From Colias croceus (Eukaryota; Arthropoda; Insecta; Lepidoptera; Pieridae), in the NCBI RefSeq assembly GCF_905220415.1, contig NC_059543.1, positions 3,534,001 to 3,598,000 on the forward strand: a stretch of DNA of 64,000 bases, written 5' to 3'. Made by a program: the position numbers and the translations under genes. The notes beneath the pieces are model-generated. The model was not told the DNA's origin, made no database searches, and worked only from the letters and a program-made list of their open reading frames with translations. Below, in pieces: positions 47,086-59,167 of this stretch. How positions within the stretch are numbered: position 1 is the first letter of the stretch; each line of letters begins with the position of its first letter.

Positions 47086-48379
47086 TTTAGCTCTCAAATA
47101 GCACACATTGTATCTCAAAGCATTTAGGTATTCTAACAGATCGTATTATCTTATAAGTTAAATAACTTTAAATCGTATTCTTAATGTTTACATTAATGTA
47201 TTATATTGAAATTACTATTGATTAACATACAATTGCTGCTAATTAAAGCCATTAAACAAATTGCATCTTTAAAGAAGTTATCCTCATAAAATCCTTTGAA
47301 GGTCTTTTCATAAGAAATTTCAGTGAATATAATATTTTAGAAAAATAACTTAAGCTTTAGCTAAAGGAAGTGGTACCACAAATTAGTAAATATATACTTA
47401 AGTGGTTAGACGATTAATTATTCCGTTTGTTTACGAAGACTAACACAGCAAAAAAATAAATATTTACATTCCACGCGTCGGATGTTTTTATAACTCTCAT
47501 CTATACTCTCGATATAGTTCTGTGTCTATACTCAATCATAGAACTTATAATTATTATTTTATATCCACAACGTTTACAAAATAGATGGATGATGAAAATG
47601 TAAAGAGAACGCTAACAAAGCTGCTATAAAACAAATGCAACGTCGCGGAAGGAATTTTCAAGGCAAGGTCACACAATTTTACTATCCGAAGCAGACTTTC
47701 CGTAAAGTAACCTTGCGTGTCTCTAACGAGAAGATTATAATATTTAACGTGCAAAATATTATAACGCAATACATACCTACAATTAGATATCGATATCTAT
47801 AAAGAATTATTGAAAAAAAATGTCACAATATAAAAATACAAGGTGACCTTATGTCGCGATATTATTTGAACGGCATTTTTATCAAACCTCCTAAAACATA
47901 CAGCGAAGTAAATAAAAAATCATTTCGGATGGAATTTATCGGTTTAATTTTAGTAGCACTTACATTTGACAATAAAAACAGCTGGTGTTTTTAAATTAAC
48001 GATGATTTCGAGTCAGATTTCTCGGATCCGCGGCGAGATGCGCAGGCGCGCCTGTGCCCTACATTCGCGTTCTATTTTTCGATTGAGCGCTCTAACGCCC
48101 TCTATTATTAGATCCGCATTGTTTATTGAGGATGGAAGACTTGCATAGTAACTAACACTTCCTGTATTCGCCGCATGTATTTGACATTTAAATTCAGATT
48201 AACATTAATAAGCTATTGTGGTGGCATCGGCCTTTGTAATATGATATAACATTCTCATTTTTACACATTTATTTAGGAAAAGCATTCGATGAATAACTAT
48301 TGCTTATCTTAAAGCCAGATCATACAAAATCGATCTGTCTGAATGTAAATAGGTCGTGATAAAATACCTGAAGAATCTA

Positions 48380-50114
48380 GGGTAATTGCGCCAGTTCGCG
48401 TCCACTTAGTGCAGTTGGAAAGTCTGAAGGAGAAAATAAAAATGTTCCAGAACAAATTTTAACGCAAAATTTATGTAACGTGTTCATTACATAGTCTATT
48501 TTAAGATTTACTTTCAATTGTGTTGGAAATATCATGTGGTTTTTATTTATCTAGACAAATAGCAGAATTTGGCGTTTTACCCAGTTCGCGTCCAAAAATG
48601 CCTTTTTGCGTCCACCCGTGGACCAGTTCGCGTCCACCAGCTTAGAAAAGGAATTAAGAATGTATTGGGTGATATTTTATCAGATAAATGCAAATAAAAA
48701 TTAGATTTTAATAAATTATTTATTTACGAATACAGTTATTTAATAAAAACCGGCCAAATGCGAGTGGGACTCGCATACCGAGGGTTCCGTATTAACCTGT
48801 CTTTTTTTATATGTTTTAACTGTAAATGATTATTTTTTCAATGTTTCCCTTATTTGTGCTATAAGACGTTGCTTCGCACCAAACTTCAAGTGTCTGTGTT
48901 CACGTAAAGTACCCTGTAGGTTTTGATTCCCTTGCGAATGTCGAAATTTGCGAAAATTGGCAGCATAAACGGCTGTATCTTTTGATTGCTTTGGCTTATA
49001 AGTTTGATTTTTTCACTGCTTCAAGGGACCGTAGACTTGAGTATTCAAAATAAATTTCAGCTTTATACCTCTACGCGTTACTGAGAAAAAGGGTCTTGAC
49101 AGAAAGACAGACCGGCAGACGGACATACAGACGGACGGATATCAAAGTGATCCTACAAGGATTCCGGTTTTTCCTTTCTAGGTTCGGAACTTCGGAACCC
49201 TAAAATCAACATTATTATTAATATAATTCACTGTGTAAGGAAACTGGAAAAACTTAATTATATTTATCTTCTCATCATTATTAGAACCAAAAATTAACAA
49301 AAAACAAAGTTACGTTATGTAAATAAATAATAATCAGTTCTATTAAGATTACCTACCTACCCTATTTTTTAGTTTCTAAAGAATTAAATTTCTCTTTTGT
49401 ATATTATTTTCTTAACCACAGACTCTCATTCTCAAAAATACTAGTCTCATTCTTAGAATACCCATTTTAAAATGAAAAAATAGCATAAAAATTTGCTAAT
49501 TTGAATGAAAATTTAAATTATCAACTTGTGGTCTTAGTCAAAAATTTACAATATATTTTAAATTACATATTTTAACAAACAATTCATTGCTACGTAATGA
49601 AAAACAATGTGGACGCAATATGTTCTATTGTTATGCACTACAGGTATAGTTTGCGCCCACCGTGGACGCAAAATGGAAGTTGTACAAATTCGGTGTAGTA
49701 ATTCGCGTCCACCTTATTTTAGCTATTAATTGTAAAAGAAATAAGCTTATTTATAATCCATACTATTCCATGTTTTGTTAGCAAAGCAAAGAAACAGTTA
49801 CATATTCAAAAATTTACATTTAACAATAAGATACTTACCGTCAAACGCGACCCTGCGCACTATTTTTTTCTCAAAATCCCGCGCGTTTTAGCTCTCTCGT
49901 TTAATAGCCAAAATTAAATATTTTTTTTAAATAGGATAGGCGGTGCGCAGGCATATTTTGAATATGTGTGCATGTCTCTTATACATTGAGGTATTATCGG
50001 AAATTTTTCTTATTACAATTTTACATAAAGTATACTTATTTTCGTGAATTTTCTAAAAGATATCCGCAAAATGGACGCGAATAGGCAGGTGGACGCGAAC
50101 AGGCGCAATGACCC
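48380..50114. mobile_element. TA-flanked inverted-repeat element with GGACGCGAA iterons, copy 2
   Basis: Flanked by TA. Termini GGGTAATTGCGCC and GGCGCAATGACCC. It aligns along its whole length with the reverse complement of 14586-16193. It has the same clusters of TTCGCGTCCA at the left end, at about 48585-48640 and at the right end. It is slightly longer (1735 against 1608 bp), and contains the nested repeat at 48742-49205. Confidence 0.8.
48742..49205 (+). repeat. CCGGCCAA-type repeat nested inside the GGACGCGAA element, copy 2
   Basis: Starts ACCGGCCAAATGCGAGTGGG and ends GGAACCCTAAAA. It is flanked on the left by ACGAATACAGTTATTTAATA and on the right by TCAACATTATTATTAATATA, as in the other composite copy (reversed). 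Confidence 0.7.
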
Positions 50115-50270
50115 TATTTTAGGAACTGTAACAAGCCGCGCTCATTTGGAATGTCTCCAACGTTCTATACGAGAATTCTGATGTTGTTTACTTTGCGTTG
50201 TCGTCCTTATCAAATTTATGACTTTAACTTATTAAATTATCAATAATAATAATTATTTATTATTTATTTA

Positions 50271-50401
50271 TTTATTTATTTAATTATTTATTGCACACAC
50301 AAAAGAAATAGAGACACATAAAGTACAGATAAGATTAAAATAATGTGTACAAACGGTGGCCTTATCGCTAGATAGCGATCTCTTCCAGGCCACCGTAAGT
50401 A
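50271..50401. repeat. Hairpin-tail repeat, copy B
   Basis: Nearly identical to 11222-11352; the main difference is AAGATTAAAA for AAGAGGAAAA. Carries the ATCGCTAGATAGCGAT stem and CTCTTCCAGGCCACC end. Confidence 0.75.
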
Positions 50402-53239
50402 TTTAAGTAAGTAATATATAGTAAGTAATTATCTTTCTTCTTTCTTTCTTTCAAATCAGCCAATCGTTTCCTGAGTGAAACTTCCTCTTTTCCATAACCG
50501 TGAGCCGAACACCATCTCAACGAGCCGCAAATGAGCAAGCTATCGTGAGTTGATTGTGACACGCAACAGAGTCGTTTTCCTTCCAGTTTGTAGGCTACTA
50601 GGTCAATAGCTGGTTACAAGAGAATAATTTTCAAATGCCAAACCGGTTTGTAAGTTACATCAGAAGTCGGAGCCTAAAACGAAATTATTGCATTGTTCAT
50701 GCTTGCAAAGATCGACGAATATCGAATAAAAACTGAAGCGGTTTCAGTGACTACTATTGTGTTTATATCGGGAATAGATTCACGTGAGTAAAGGTCGATT
50801 ATTCTTTAGTTAAATACCTATTAACTAATTAACGACTAATTACGTTAATCGATAGGGATAACAAATCATTAGTGTCAGTCAATAAGATAGAGATCGGAGC
50901 TGTGTAAATGAAACAAAACTTGTTAGTGGGTCAATGGGTCAATGTCAAAGTACCGCACCGTGCACGAGGAGCAAAATACAATTTGTATGCACATAATATT
51001 GTTGAAAGGCTAAGAAAATTCCCTAGAAATATTAGCATTGTTTTGCATTTGTCTGAATTTAATTCTTATAACAAGATGAGAGAAATAACACGAATATAAA
51101 CAAGTATTACAGATTATTGTAATAAATAAAAATATACTAGAATTTATAATACTTTATTTTTTAAAACAAGTTGTTCCCAACAATTAATTAAAAAACATAT
51201 TTTTGTGCACCAAATAGGTACATAAATATCATACTCGTACTTTCAGGATTGAATAAGTATTACTCGAAAATAGAAGTGTTTAATTCTATGAAATAAATTA
51301 CGTCACAGTGTTTTTGTGAATATCTAAATACATATTTGTATTATTTTTTTTATCAATTTTTTCCAGTAATACACTGAGTCACAGAATTTCATCATATAAT
51401 ATAAAAAAATCATGTTTATTTGTGTTTCGATCTTACATGTGTAAGAATTAGCAACAGAAACAGTTAAGTTGCATATTTATTTTATTCGTAAGTATATGTA
51501 CTTTTTTCTTTTAAATAAACCAACATTTATTATCATGTAGTACGTGGTAATAGTTCTTGCTTTGTTTCTGTAAATGCCAAGGAAAATCCTTTTGGAAATA
51601 TACTTCATGTCAATGAGAATAAATGTCTTTAAACCTTAAATACCTATGTACGTGTTTCAAACTTCTTAAATATGTAACTGTTTCTTTGAAATCTTTGAGT
51701 AGACCGATAATTCACGTAATTTTCCTCCGTTTCCATAACCACAAAAATATTTCATTAATCTTAATAAATATCGAAACGTAAACTTATAAAACATTGGAAA
51801 TAGCTGGCACGAAACGATTTGTGCAAATTAGTTTCGATGGATAGGACTTTGCGGAAGTGGCGGTGAAAGTGAGGTGAAAGCGGCCAGCAGCATTTACCTA
51901 ATCGCAGGCGGTTACATCACGTTGCAAATGTGAAAGTCAATGTTATAGCCGATGATTGTACACGTGACACTTACATTGTAGGTCACGCTGATGCATCATT
52001 GTTCGGCTATGCGTCGCTATTTGTGAGAAAAGAACCGATTTATTGAGAAAACGCCATAAGAGCAGTCGAGGAAAATATTTGACGCAACATCGACTGTTAG
52101 GTTATTTTATTTTTAGGATTAGTCATTTTTCGAGCAACTGTTTAGACTGGAATTTTATACAGAGGTCTTTATGGGATTTTTTAAGAGATTTCATGTCTAA
52201 TAGGTTATCTATCGAGTTAGAAGTATAGACATGCATTTTGAAAATTTTGAATTGTTTATGACTAACTTTGAAATTATTAGGTAACATTATTAGGAAATTA
52301 CTTATATTTTTAATTTACCGTTTCTATCGGAAGTAGTTTTATGGAAGTAAAACGTAAAACCTATTGAGGAAAAAAATTATCAAAGGTACGCCAAAAATAG
52401 CTTTTTATATGTAATTCGGAAATTCCTTTCACATTTACGGTGGACTTGTAAAGAGGACGTCCTCTTGACGTCTCTGACGTAGTTCCAATAAAATTAACCG
52501 GGTTATTTAATACCAAGATCGTTAAGCATTATGATTTCCGCATAGCAATTGCGATAACGAATAATCATCGTATTAGACTCATGATTGTGTAACAAAGGGT
52601 TAACTTATCGGAGCTGATAATGGTGCTTGTTTTGTAAATTATACATTTAAAAATATTTAATGTAGCTTTTTCAAGGCTACACACAACTCTTCTTTAGATA
52701 AATTCCTGTATATGTGCTCGTATTTATTTTATTTAGGAACAATCTATTTTTTTAATGGATAAAAATTACTATTTACATTGGATTTTAAGCTTCATATTAT
52801 GATGTGTATGATGTATATACGTATGTATTCTTTTAATGAAGATAAACATCCGCGTCTCAGTAATTGACAATAATGCTATCACTGTAAAATAGTTCAATGT
52901 GCTTCATAAATCACGAGTAATAATAAAGATAAGTGAATTTAGACGGTTAGAGAAAGCGGTGGGGATATCTAACGGGTGATAGCCGGTATCTAAGTAGGTC
53001 GGTGCATATTAACTAGTGCAAACTGCTCTTATCTAAGTATTTCGTTTGTTTGTTTACATTGTTTCTAAATGTCTAACTCGGAGTAAAATTCTGTGTTCCG
53101 ACTCGGATTATTGTTATGGGTTCGTAAGTTCGTTAATTTCTCGAGTATCTAGATTCTTAAATATACATGTTTGAATTTTACGGGAAATTTATTGCAAATT
53201 TCTTGCACGTGACTATTATTATTGATTTTATATTCTTAA
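50402..53239. other. Intergenic AT-rich DNA
   Basis: No gene or recognisable repeat. A few short open frames occur by chance. Confidence 0.5.
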
Positions 53240-53399
53240 GAGCCAGCGCGCACGAGCAACTTTGTCTCCGCAACTATTTTGTCTCTCCCACCCATGGACT
53301 AGTATGAAAGTGCGCACACGTAGCGACGCAACTCCCCATACAATTGATTGGGAGAGACAAAATAATTGCGGAGACAAAGTTGCTCGTGCGCGCTAGCTC
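53240..53399. mobile_element. 160-bp foldback MITE
   Basis: Two 51-bp arms (53240-53290 and 53349-53399) are inverted with two mismatches: GAGCCAGCGCGCACGAGCAA against the complement of GAGCTAGCGCGCACGAGCAA. The unpaired middle is only 58 bp. No clear target duplication. Confidence 0.8.
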
Positions 53400-54689
53400 A
53401 GAAGCACTTCTTGAATGTTGCCATCAATATCATTGCTTAGGCCACTTGGTATGGTATGACTGCCTAAAAATCGATTGCCAGAATTTGAAACAGGTCATAA
53501 AAAAGAAAATATAAAACGCAATATGTGCTTGACTACTCTACTACTCTGCTGATTATGTATGCTTTCAATCCTTGACCCCAATAATAAAGATAATGACTAC
53601 CTATCGTAAGACCAATAAGAAATTGTTCTAGTTTATAATCAATGCCTTCAATAGTGGTCATTGGCACATATCGCGAATTGTTTGATAATTATATGTTTAT
53701 TTTGGGTTAAATTTGTTAAAAGTTTTGATGTTTTGTTACATTTACACGTGTTGTTTGGATTACGTTTAGAAATGTTTTTTCATCGACGTAATGTTTCGGA
53801 TCTCGTCAGATAATTCGACGTTTGCCTCTTAACTAAATAACGAGCGTCTTCCTTGTTTTCAATTTATAGGTGCTTGTGGCTGCGGAGCGAGTCGACAGCA
53901 GTCAGTTAACGGTACGATTATTGCATGTTATGATTTTCGCAAATTCCAAACTTATTTAGAAACTCATAAACCTGAGGAGTTAATTTCCGTTAACAATAAT
54001 AATTACTATGCTATTAACCTGTTAGTCCAGAAACGTAAGTACCCACTGTATAATTAGGTATATTTAATCGTCTTTAAATTTTAAGTGTACAATATTCAAA
54101 ATAACACAGATTAGTATCATATTTGCATTTTATATGTAGCTATTTTATTTCTAGCATTTCTAACTAAAAATAAGAAACTAAAATGATCATCGTAAAAACT
54201 AAAAATACAACAATTGTTGGAACGCTACAGTGAGGAATAACCACGGAATAACCTAAGCGTCTCATTCACTCCTCTCAAATGTTAGTGCTAAAAGGCAGTT
54301 TTCAATAATACTTAGCAATTTTTAATAATGAAAACACTAAGCAGCAAGTAGGAAACGCTGGCGCGGCTTGCGAGCGTGCCTTGACCCACTTAGGGCTATA
54401 TCTACCGCGCTCTCGCAACCACAAGTTCGCGATGAGATCATTTAATCGAGCCAATTTGTAATTTGAAGAACATATCTATAGCGGAAGAGATACAGTGGAT
54501 TCCCAATCTGGAAGTATTTTATTATCTACAATAAAACAAAACCTTTTACTGTGTTTATCTTTAGGTATTGTTTGGGTAGAAGTGTGTTTTTAAAGAACAA
54601 CGCGAATATGTTTTCGAGAATAAAATGTTGGCTGTTTTTAAACGACTAGGTACCCGTAGTACGGGAGCTAGCAACGTTAAAAAAAAAGT

Positions 54690-54785
54690 CATTTTAGTAT
54701 AGTTGGGTTTTTGATATACTGTTTCTCTTGCTATTTCGGTTAGAGTCCGGGCTGTCTGGCTGGCCGCAGTGGTTGCGTTTATTAG
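54690..54785 (-). repeat. Inverted partner 1 of a conserved 95-bp segment
   Basis: On the minus strand reads AACGCAACCACTGCGGCCAG, CCAGACAGCCCGGACT, CCGAAATAGCAAGAG. It matches 55456-55550 in the opposite orientation. The shared translation (NATTAASQTART, TEIAR, NYTKM) may be coincidental. Confidence 0.65.
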
Positions 54786-55455
54786 TGCGCATCTTATCTG
54801 CACAGGAAAATATCCTTAATTTAAAGTCATTTTTTAACGCGTAATTTTTAATCTTTTGCCTTTAGATAGATCCATCAGACATAATTTTTTTATTGCAAGA
54901 CGTTTTTTTCGTTGTAAAATAGGTGCCATACGCAATTTTTATTTCAAAATAACTAAAATGTCATCGAAATAAGTGAAATTACATCAACATGAGTCCGCTT
55001 AAAAGGTAAGAAATAACTTTATTATTTATATTATATTATCCTTTTTTAATACTTATATTGAATAATTAGTAAACTAATATTTTTAATAGATGGTTTCATA
55101 ATTATTACACTTTTGGGTATAAATATGAATTTGATGATATTTGTATTTTCTAGTGCTTAATTATACGCGAGTATTATACATTTTGAAATTAAAGACTTGG
55201 GAAAATAATACAATGAATAAAATCGCGTTTAAAATCCGTTAAAAAGTCTTTAATTTCTTGATGATATTTGGTTTTTATCAAGTTTACATTAACGTCCTAT
55301 TTGAGGTTCGTTGGGAAAAGGAGGCGATATGGTAGATTGTTGCAAATTAAACTGTAAATAGTAAAATGAATATTATATATAGTATAAGTAACACAGTGAT
55401 TACTTATCCTTCACTGGGACTCATGTTGATGGAATTTCACTTATTTAACACACTA

Positions 55456-55550
55456 TTAAACGCAACCACTGCGGCCAGCCAGACAGCCCGGACTGTAACC
55501 GAAATAGCAAGAGGAACAGCATATCAAAGAACCAACTATACTAAAATGCT
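55456..55550 (+). repeat. Inverted partner 2 of the same segment
   Basis: AAACGCAACCACTGCGGCCA, then GACAGCCCGGACTGTAACCG and AAATAGCAAGAGGAACAGC. Similarity continues weakly through CAACGTTGCTACCTC. It is either two copies of a repeat or the ends of one 0.86-kb unit (54690-55550). Confidence 0.65.
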
Positions 55551-56449
55551 CACTTGTCAACGTTGCTACCTCTTAGAATACCGTTTACGATACAATAGTA
55601 GCAAAGTTATTTGACACATCATAATTAATTCTCATTTTATTCAATGATATCGTTGACATTGAGCGTTATCTGTTTATTATTAGTCAAGAATAAGTACTTC
55701 TTGCTTTCCGTGTGTTGGTAACAAACTTGGCTTATTTACTTTTAATATTTACATCGACACGAGAAATAGAGACTGTGCGATAATACTAGGCTATTTATTA
55801 TCTACCTAACTCACACCGTGATCTGAAGCCGTAGTATCGCGGATAAGAGGGTGACACGTAACTGCAACTTTATGTGCATATTACGAGGATATTATAACAG
55901 AAATCATTCGAGTTTATATGTATTCATTAAATAAATAATAATAATAAACGTCAGCGTCTAAATCTGTACAGGAACACGAGGTCATGAAACGCGTCAGTCA
56001 ACTTCTAAGATCGCTCTCATACATAATTATCATTAGCAGCGTCACAGTTGTCCAACCTTGTTTACGGAGATAATAAAGATGCTTGTATAATAATTGTCCA
56101 TATTAAATTGATAGAAAAGTTGTACTCGCGTGGTTGCCGGTTACATTACACAAGGGACTTTCGCTGTGCCACATTCCTGCAGTATGCTTTATAATTAACT
56201 CGACATCAATGTTGAGGTTATATAAATCGTTAGTTATAATACATATTTTTATGCCTTGAAGATATCTTGTCTTCAACTACTTACATATTGCAGCGGATAT
56301 TGCTTTGCTTTCTCGCTTTTTTTCTTATCCACTATTTTCTTCTATTGAGGCCCAAAATTATTATATCTAATATAATATTTAACTATAAGCTAAATTGGTG
56401 GAAATAGCTACATTTATAGCTAGTAGGTAGTTATATTCTTATTTTTTTT

Positions 56450-57166
56450 TATTATTCAGCCATGGCTGTCCCACTGCTGGGCAAAGGCCTCTCTTCTCTT
56501 CATCCACGTTTTCCTATTGTGAGCAATTTTTGTCCACTCCTTGCAATGAGAGTCCAGTTCGTCGCGCCATCTGATTTTGGGCCTTCCACGCAGCCTTTTT
56601 CCATTGTCGGGGATCCACATAGTGGTGATTTTTGCCCACAACTCTTCGGACATTCGGCAAACATGTCCAGCCCAGTTCCATTTGAGCTCGGCAGCTTTAT
56701 GGGCTACGTCGACAATCTGTGTTTTTGAGCGCAGCGTTCTATTTTGTATACGATCAGAAAGCTTTACGCCCAAAATGCTGCGCTCCATTGATCTTTGGCA
56801 AACCCCAAGTGCGGACTTTTGGCGATCAGTCAATGACCAAGTCTGTGCACCGTAGGTGAGGATGGGCAAGATGCACATGTCCATGAGCCTTCATTTTGGT
56901 GAAAGAGGCAAGTCTCCTTTCATCAGCTCTTTCATCGACCAAAAGCTTCTCCAAGCGTTTTCAATGCGTTTGGCAACTTCTTGATCCTGCCTTGCTTGAA
57001 AAGAAACTATTTGGCCAAGGTAAGTATACTCATTGACATATTATGCAACCGACCCACCCTCGACAATGATGGTGGTTTTGGTGCTGTTAGTCATAAGCTT
57101 TGTTTTGGTCATGTTCATCTGAAGTCCGACCCTGAGGATTGCATCGCTCAGGTCTTCGATATATTC
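56450..57166 (-). mobile_element. 5'-truncated RTE-type LINE with decayed reverse transcriptase
   Basis: On the minus strand the frame reads EYIEDLSDAILRVGLQMN, EYTYLGQIVSFQARQDQEVA, CILPILTYGAQTWSLTD, ERSILGVKLSDRIQN, WNWAGHVCRMS and RPKIRWRDELD, then a stop at 56456. This is the end of the reverse-transcriptase thumb and C-terminus of RTE-like LINEs. Two in-frame stops (after GGSVA, and after PLSPK) break it; the last open part is 142 codons (56884-56456). The 3' end carries CCCAGCAGTGGGACAGCC, typical of the family. Confidence 0.85.
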
Positions 57167-58713
57167 TACAGTTTAAAATTTATTAAGTCGTGGATAGGTA
57201 GGTACCTAAGGTTTATTTCAGGCAACCCCTCGAAATTATTAACGATAGTTACATGTGTACAGATATTTGCAATATCTTTTTAAATATATCTGAGCAACAT
57301 TTAAAAAGGTACGACTACATAGGTACCTACTACTATATTTTAACAAACTAGTTTTTCGCATTTTTTTGAATCTGAATAGGTATACAGAATAGGTATATCT
57401 ACGCTTGCGCTTACAATTGCTCCAAGGTTGGTAGGTAATTTAAAAACCCCTATAAATTTACATCGAAGATTCATAGAAAAGTCGATGCACCTGCAAGATG
57501 AGCCCATAGAACAGAATTTATTATTTCTTCGCGACAGTTTTTGTGGTGCGTTTCTACCTGATGTTTTTGTCTCGTTTTTTATTCCCGTATCCCATGTGTG
57601 CTAGCCGAGATAAAGTTGACCCTTGATACTCTATGACTTATGATCTTTAGAAGAAAAAAATAAATTATTTTCAACTTTAACCGAAACACACTTCATAATT
57701 TCGAGTGAAAAGTACCTACCTATGTGGAGTTAATTTCATTATGTAGGTAATATAAATAAATGCGTATTTAAATCGTGTTATGTGTTTTATATTAATACTG
57801 AATTTCCTAACTATCTATTAGTTACAATTAAACTATTTGTATTTAAATAGAAATAGATGCGAATCGCGGAATTTCCAACTGTTCTCAAACTTTTGACAAA
57901 AAGGATACCTATTAATTAAAAAAATATAATTTTTATTTTCTATTCGTTAAAGTATATCTTCTTACCTTAGTTACGTACAATTGTTTTTTTTTTAAACTTA
58001 GAATATATATTTAATTGATTACTTACGATTGCCATGTACTAAAATCCAAAAGTCATTCCAATTTAAAATTATCCACTTATAAACACTTAAAACTTATTTT
58101 CATTAACTAAACATAACAAAATGTGAGTCTGTCTTTCACTTCACTTTTGTTTAAAAATCACTTCAATCCTGTCATATGCACTGAAAACCAACTTGTTTTG
58201 TTTTATTGCACTGAATTTATCAAAATTAACAAACTATTTAGTTTATTAATGATTGCACAGAATCACCAGCAGCGTAAGTATCTAGGTTCACACCCAGATC
58301 GCAAAGTACCTGTAACGAGACAAAGCCATATTTACTTTTATTACTTCAAATAACAACTTCTCCACATTAAACGGAAATTCTTTAACAAGAAGTACGATTG
58401 CGATTTCAACACTTACATTATGAATAAAATTATTGAGAGAAAACAAATGAATTCTACAACGTAGACACAAATTGTAACGCGGCACACGTACTAACAGCTC
58501 GGTGACCAAACGCTGACTGCCTAGTGCCTGGCGCAATGGGGGAAATCGGGGGAGGGGAGAACAGACGGAGGACATTATATCGAGGGAGGGAGACCGTCTG
58601 GTCGACTGGTTGGTCGACCTATTGGTTTGGCACGCACACATATACGATTTATATCTAGGCTGATTTATTTAACGCCTACAGGCTCGTCTCTGTTGAAAAA
58701 ACTTACTGCTTAA
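57167..58713. other. Intergenic DNA with a GC-richer patch
   Basis: Mostly AT-rich. The segment 58480-58640 is richer in G+C (GGGGGAAATCGGGGGAGGGG) with a repeated TGGTCGAC. It could be an untranslated exon or promoter of a minus-strand transcript, but no splice pair convinces me. Confidence 0.35.
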
Positions 58714-59163
58714 GGGGGGTTAGGCGGTCAGCGAAAATTCAGCTATTCGGGCCTGAGGTAAGCGGTGAGGGGGTCCGCGTTTAGTATGGAAACAACGTGC
58801 TCGAAACTAAAAATCGTAAGCGCCATTCACATTTTTATCAAAAAGTGAATGAACATATTTAGTATTTTCTAAATCTAAAACAGTCACGAAATCGAGAAGG
58901 TAAATATCTATGTATTTGTGATTTTATACGAATTATTATCGTAAAGTACGGTTGTAATGAGCATTTATATGATATTTTAGAGGTAACTTCAGGATTTTTT
59001 TTTATCGAGCAAAATTTTTCCAATCGTGTTTTGGAAACAGTCAACCCATCACACATACGTTCTGTAATACGTATTAGAAATTTCAGTGCGAAAAAACTTC
59101 AATATTTTCAGTTATAGCTCATAGAAAACAGTCCATTTTGCCGTGTTCACCTACTAAGGGCCC
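58714..59163. mobile_element. Intact piggyBac-like TTAA MITE (450 bp)
   Basis: Flanked by TTAA on both sides (58710-58713, 59164-59167). Ends are GGGGGGTTAGGCGG and CCTACTAAGGGCCC, imperfectly inverted. Nearly identical to the split copy at 24860-24904 plus 28978-29390. It carries the octamer GCCTGAGG once, the empty site of the P-like insertion. Confidence 0.85.
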
Positions 59164-59167
59164 TTAA

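Larger units (their letters stand above)
43660..48379. other. Intergenic or 5' intronic DNA
   Basis: AT-rich; may be part of the BCOR 5' intron. Contains repeat fragments at 46110-46285 and 46825-47085, and nothing else I can support. No open reading frame with recognisable content. Confidence 0.5.

Noticed and set aside
56462..56855. Plus-strand frames over the LINE fragment
   Set aside because: The minus strand matches RTE reverse transcriptase; the plus frames are shadows.
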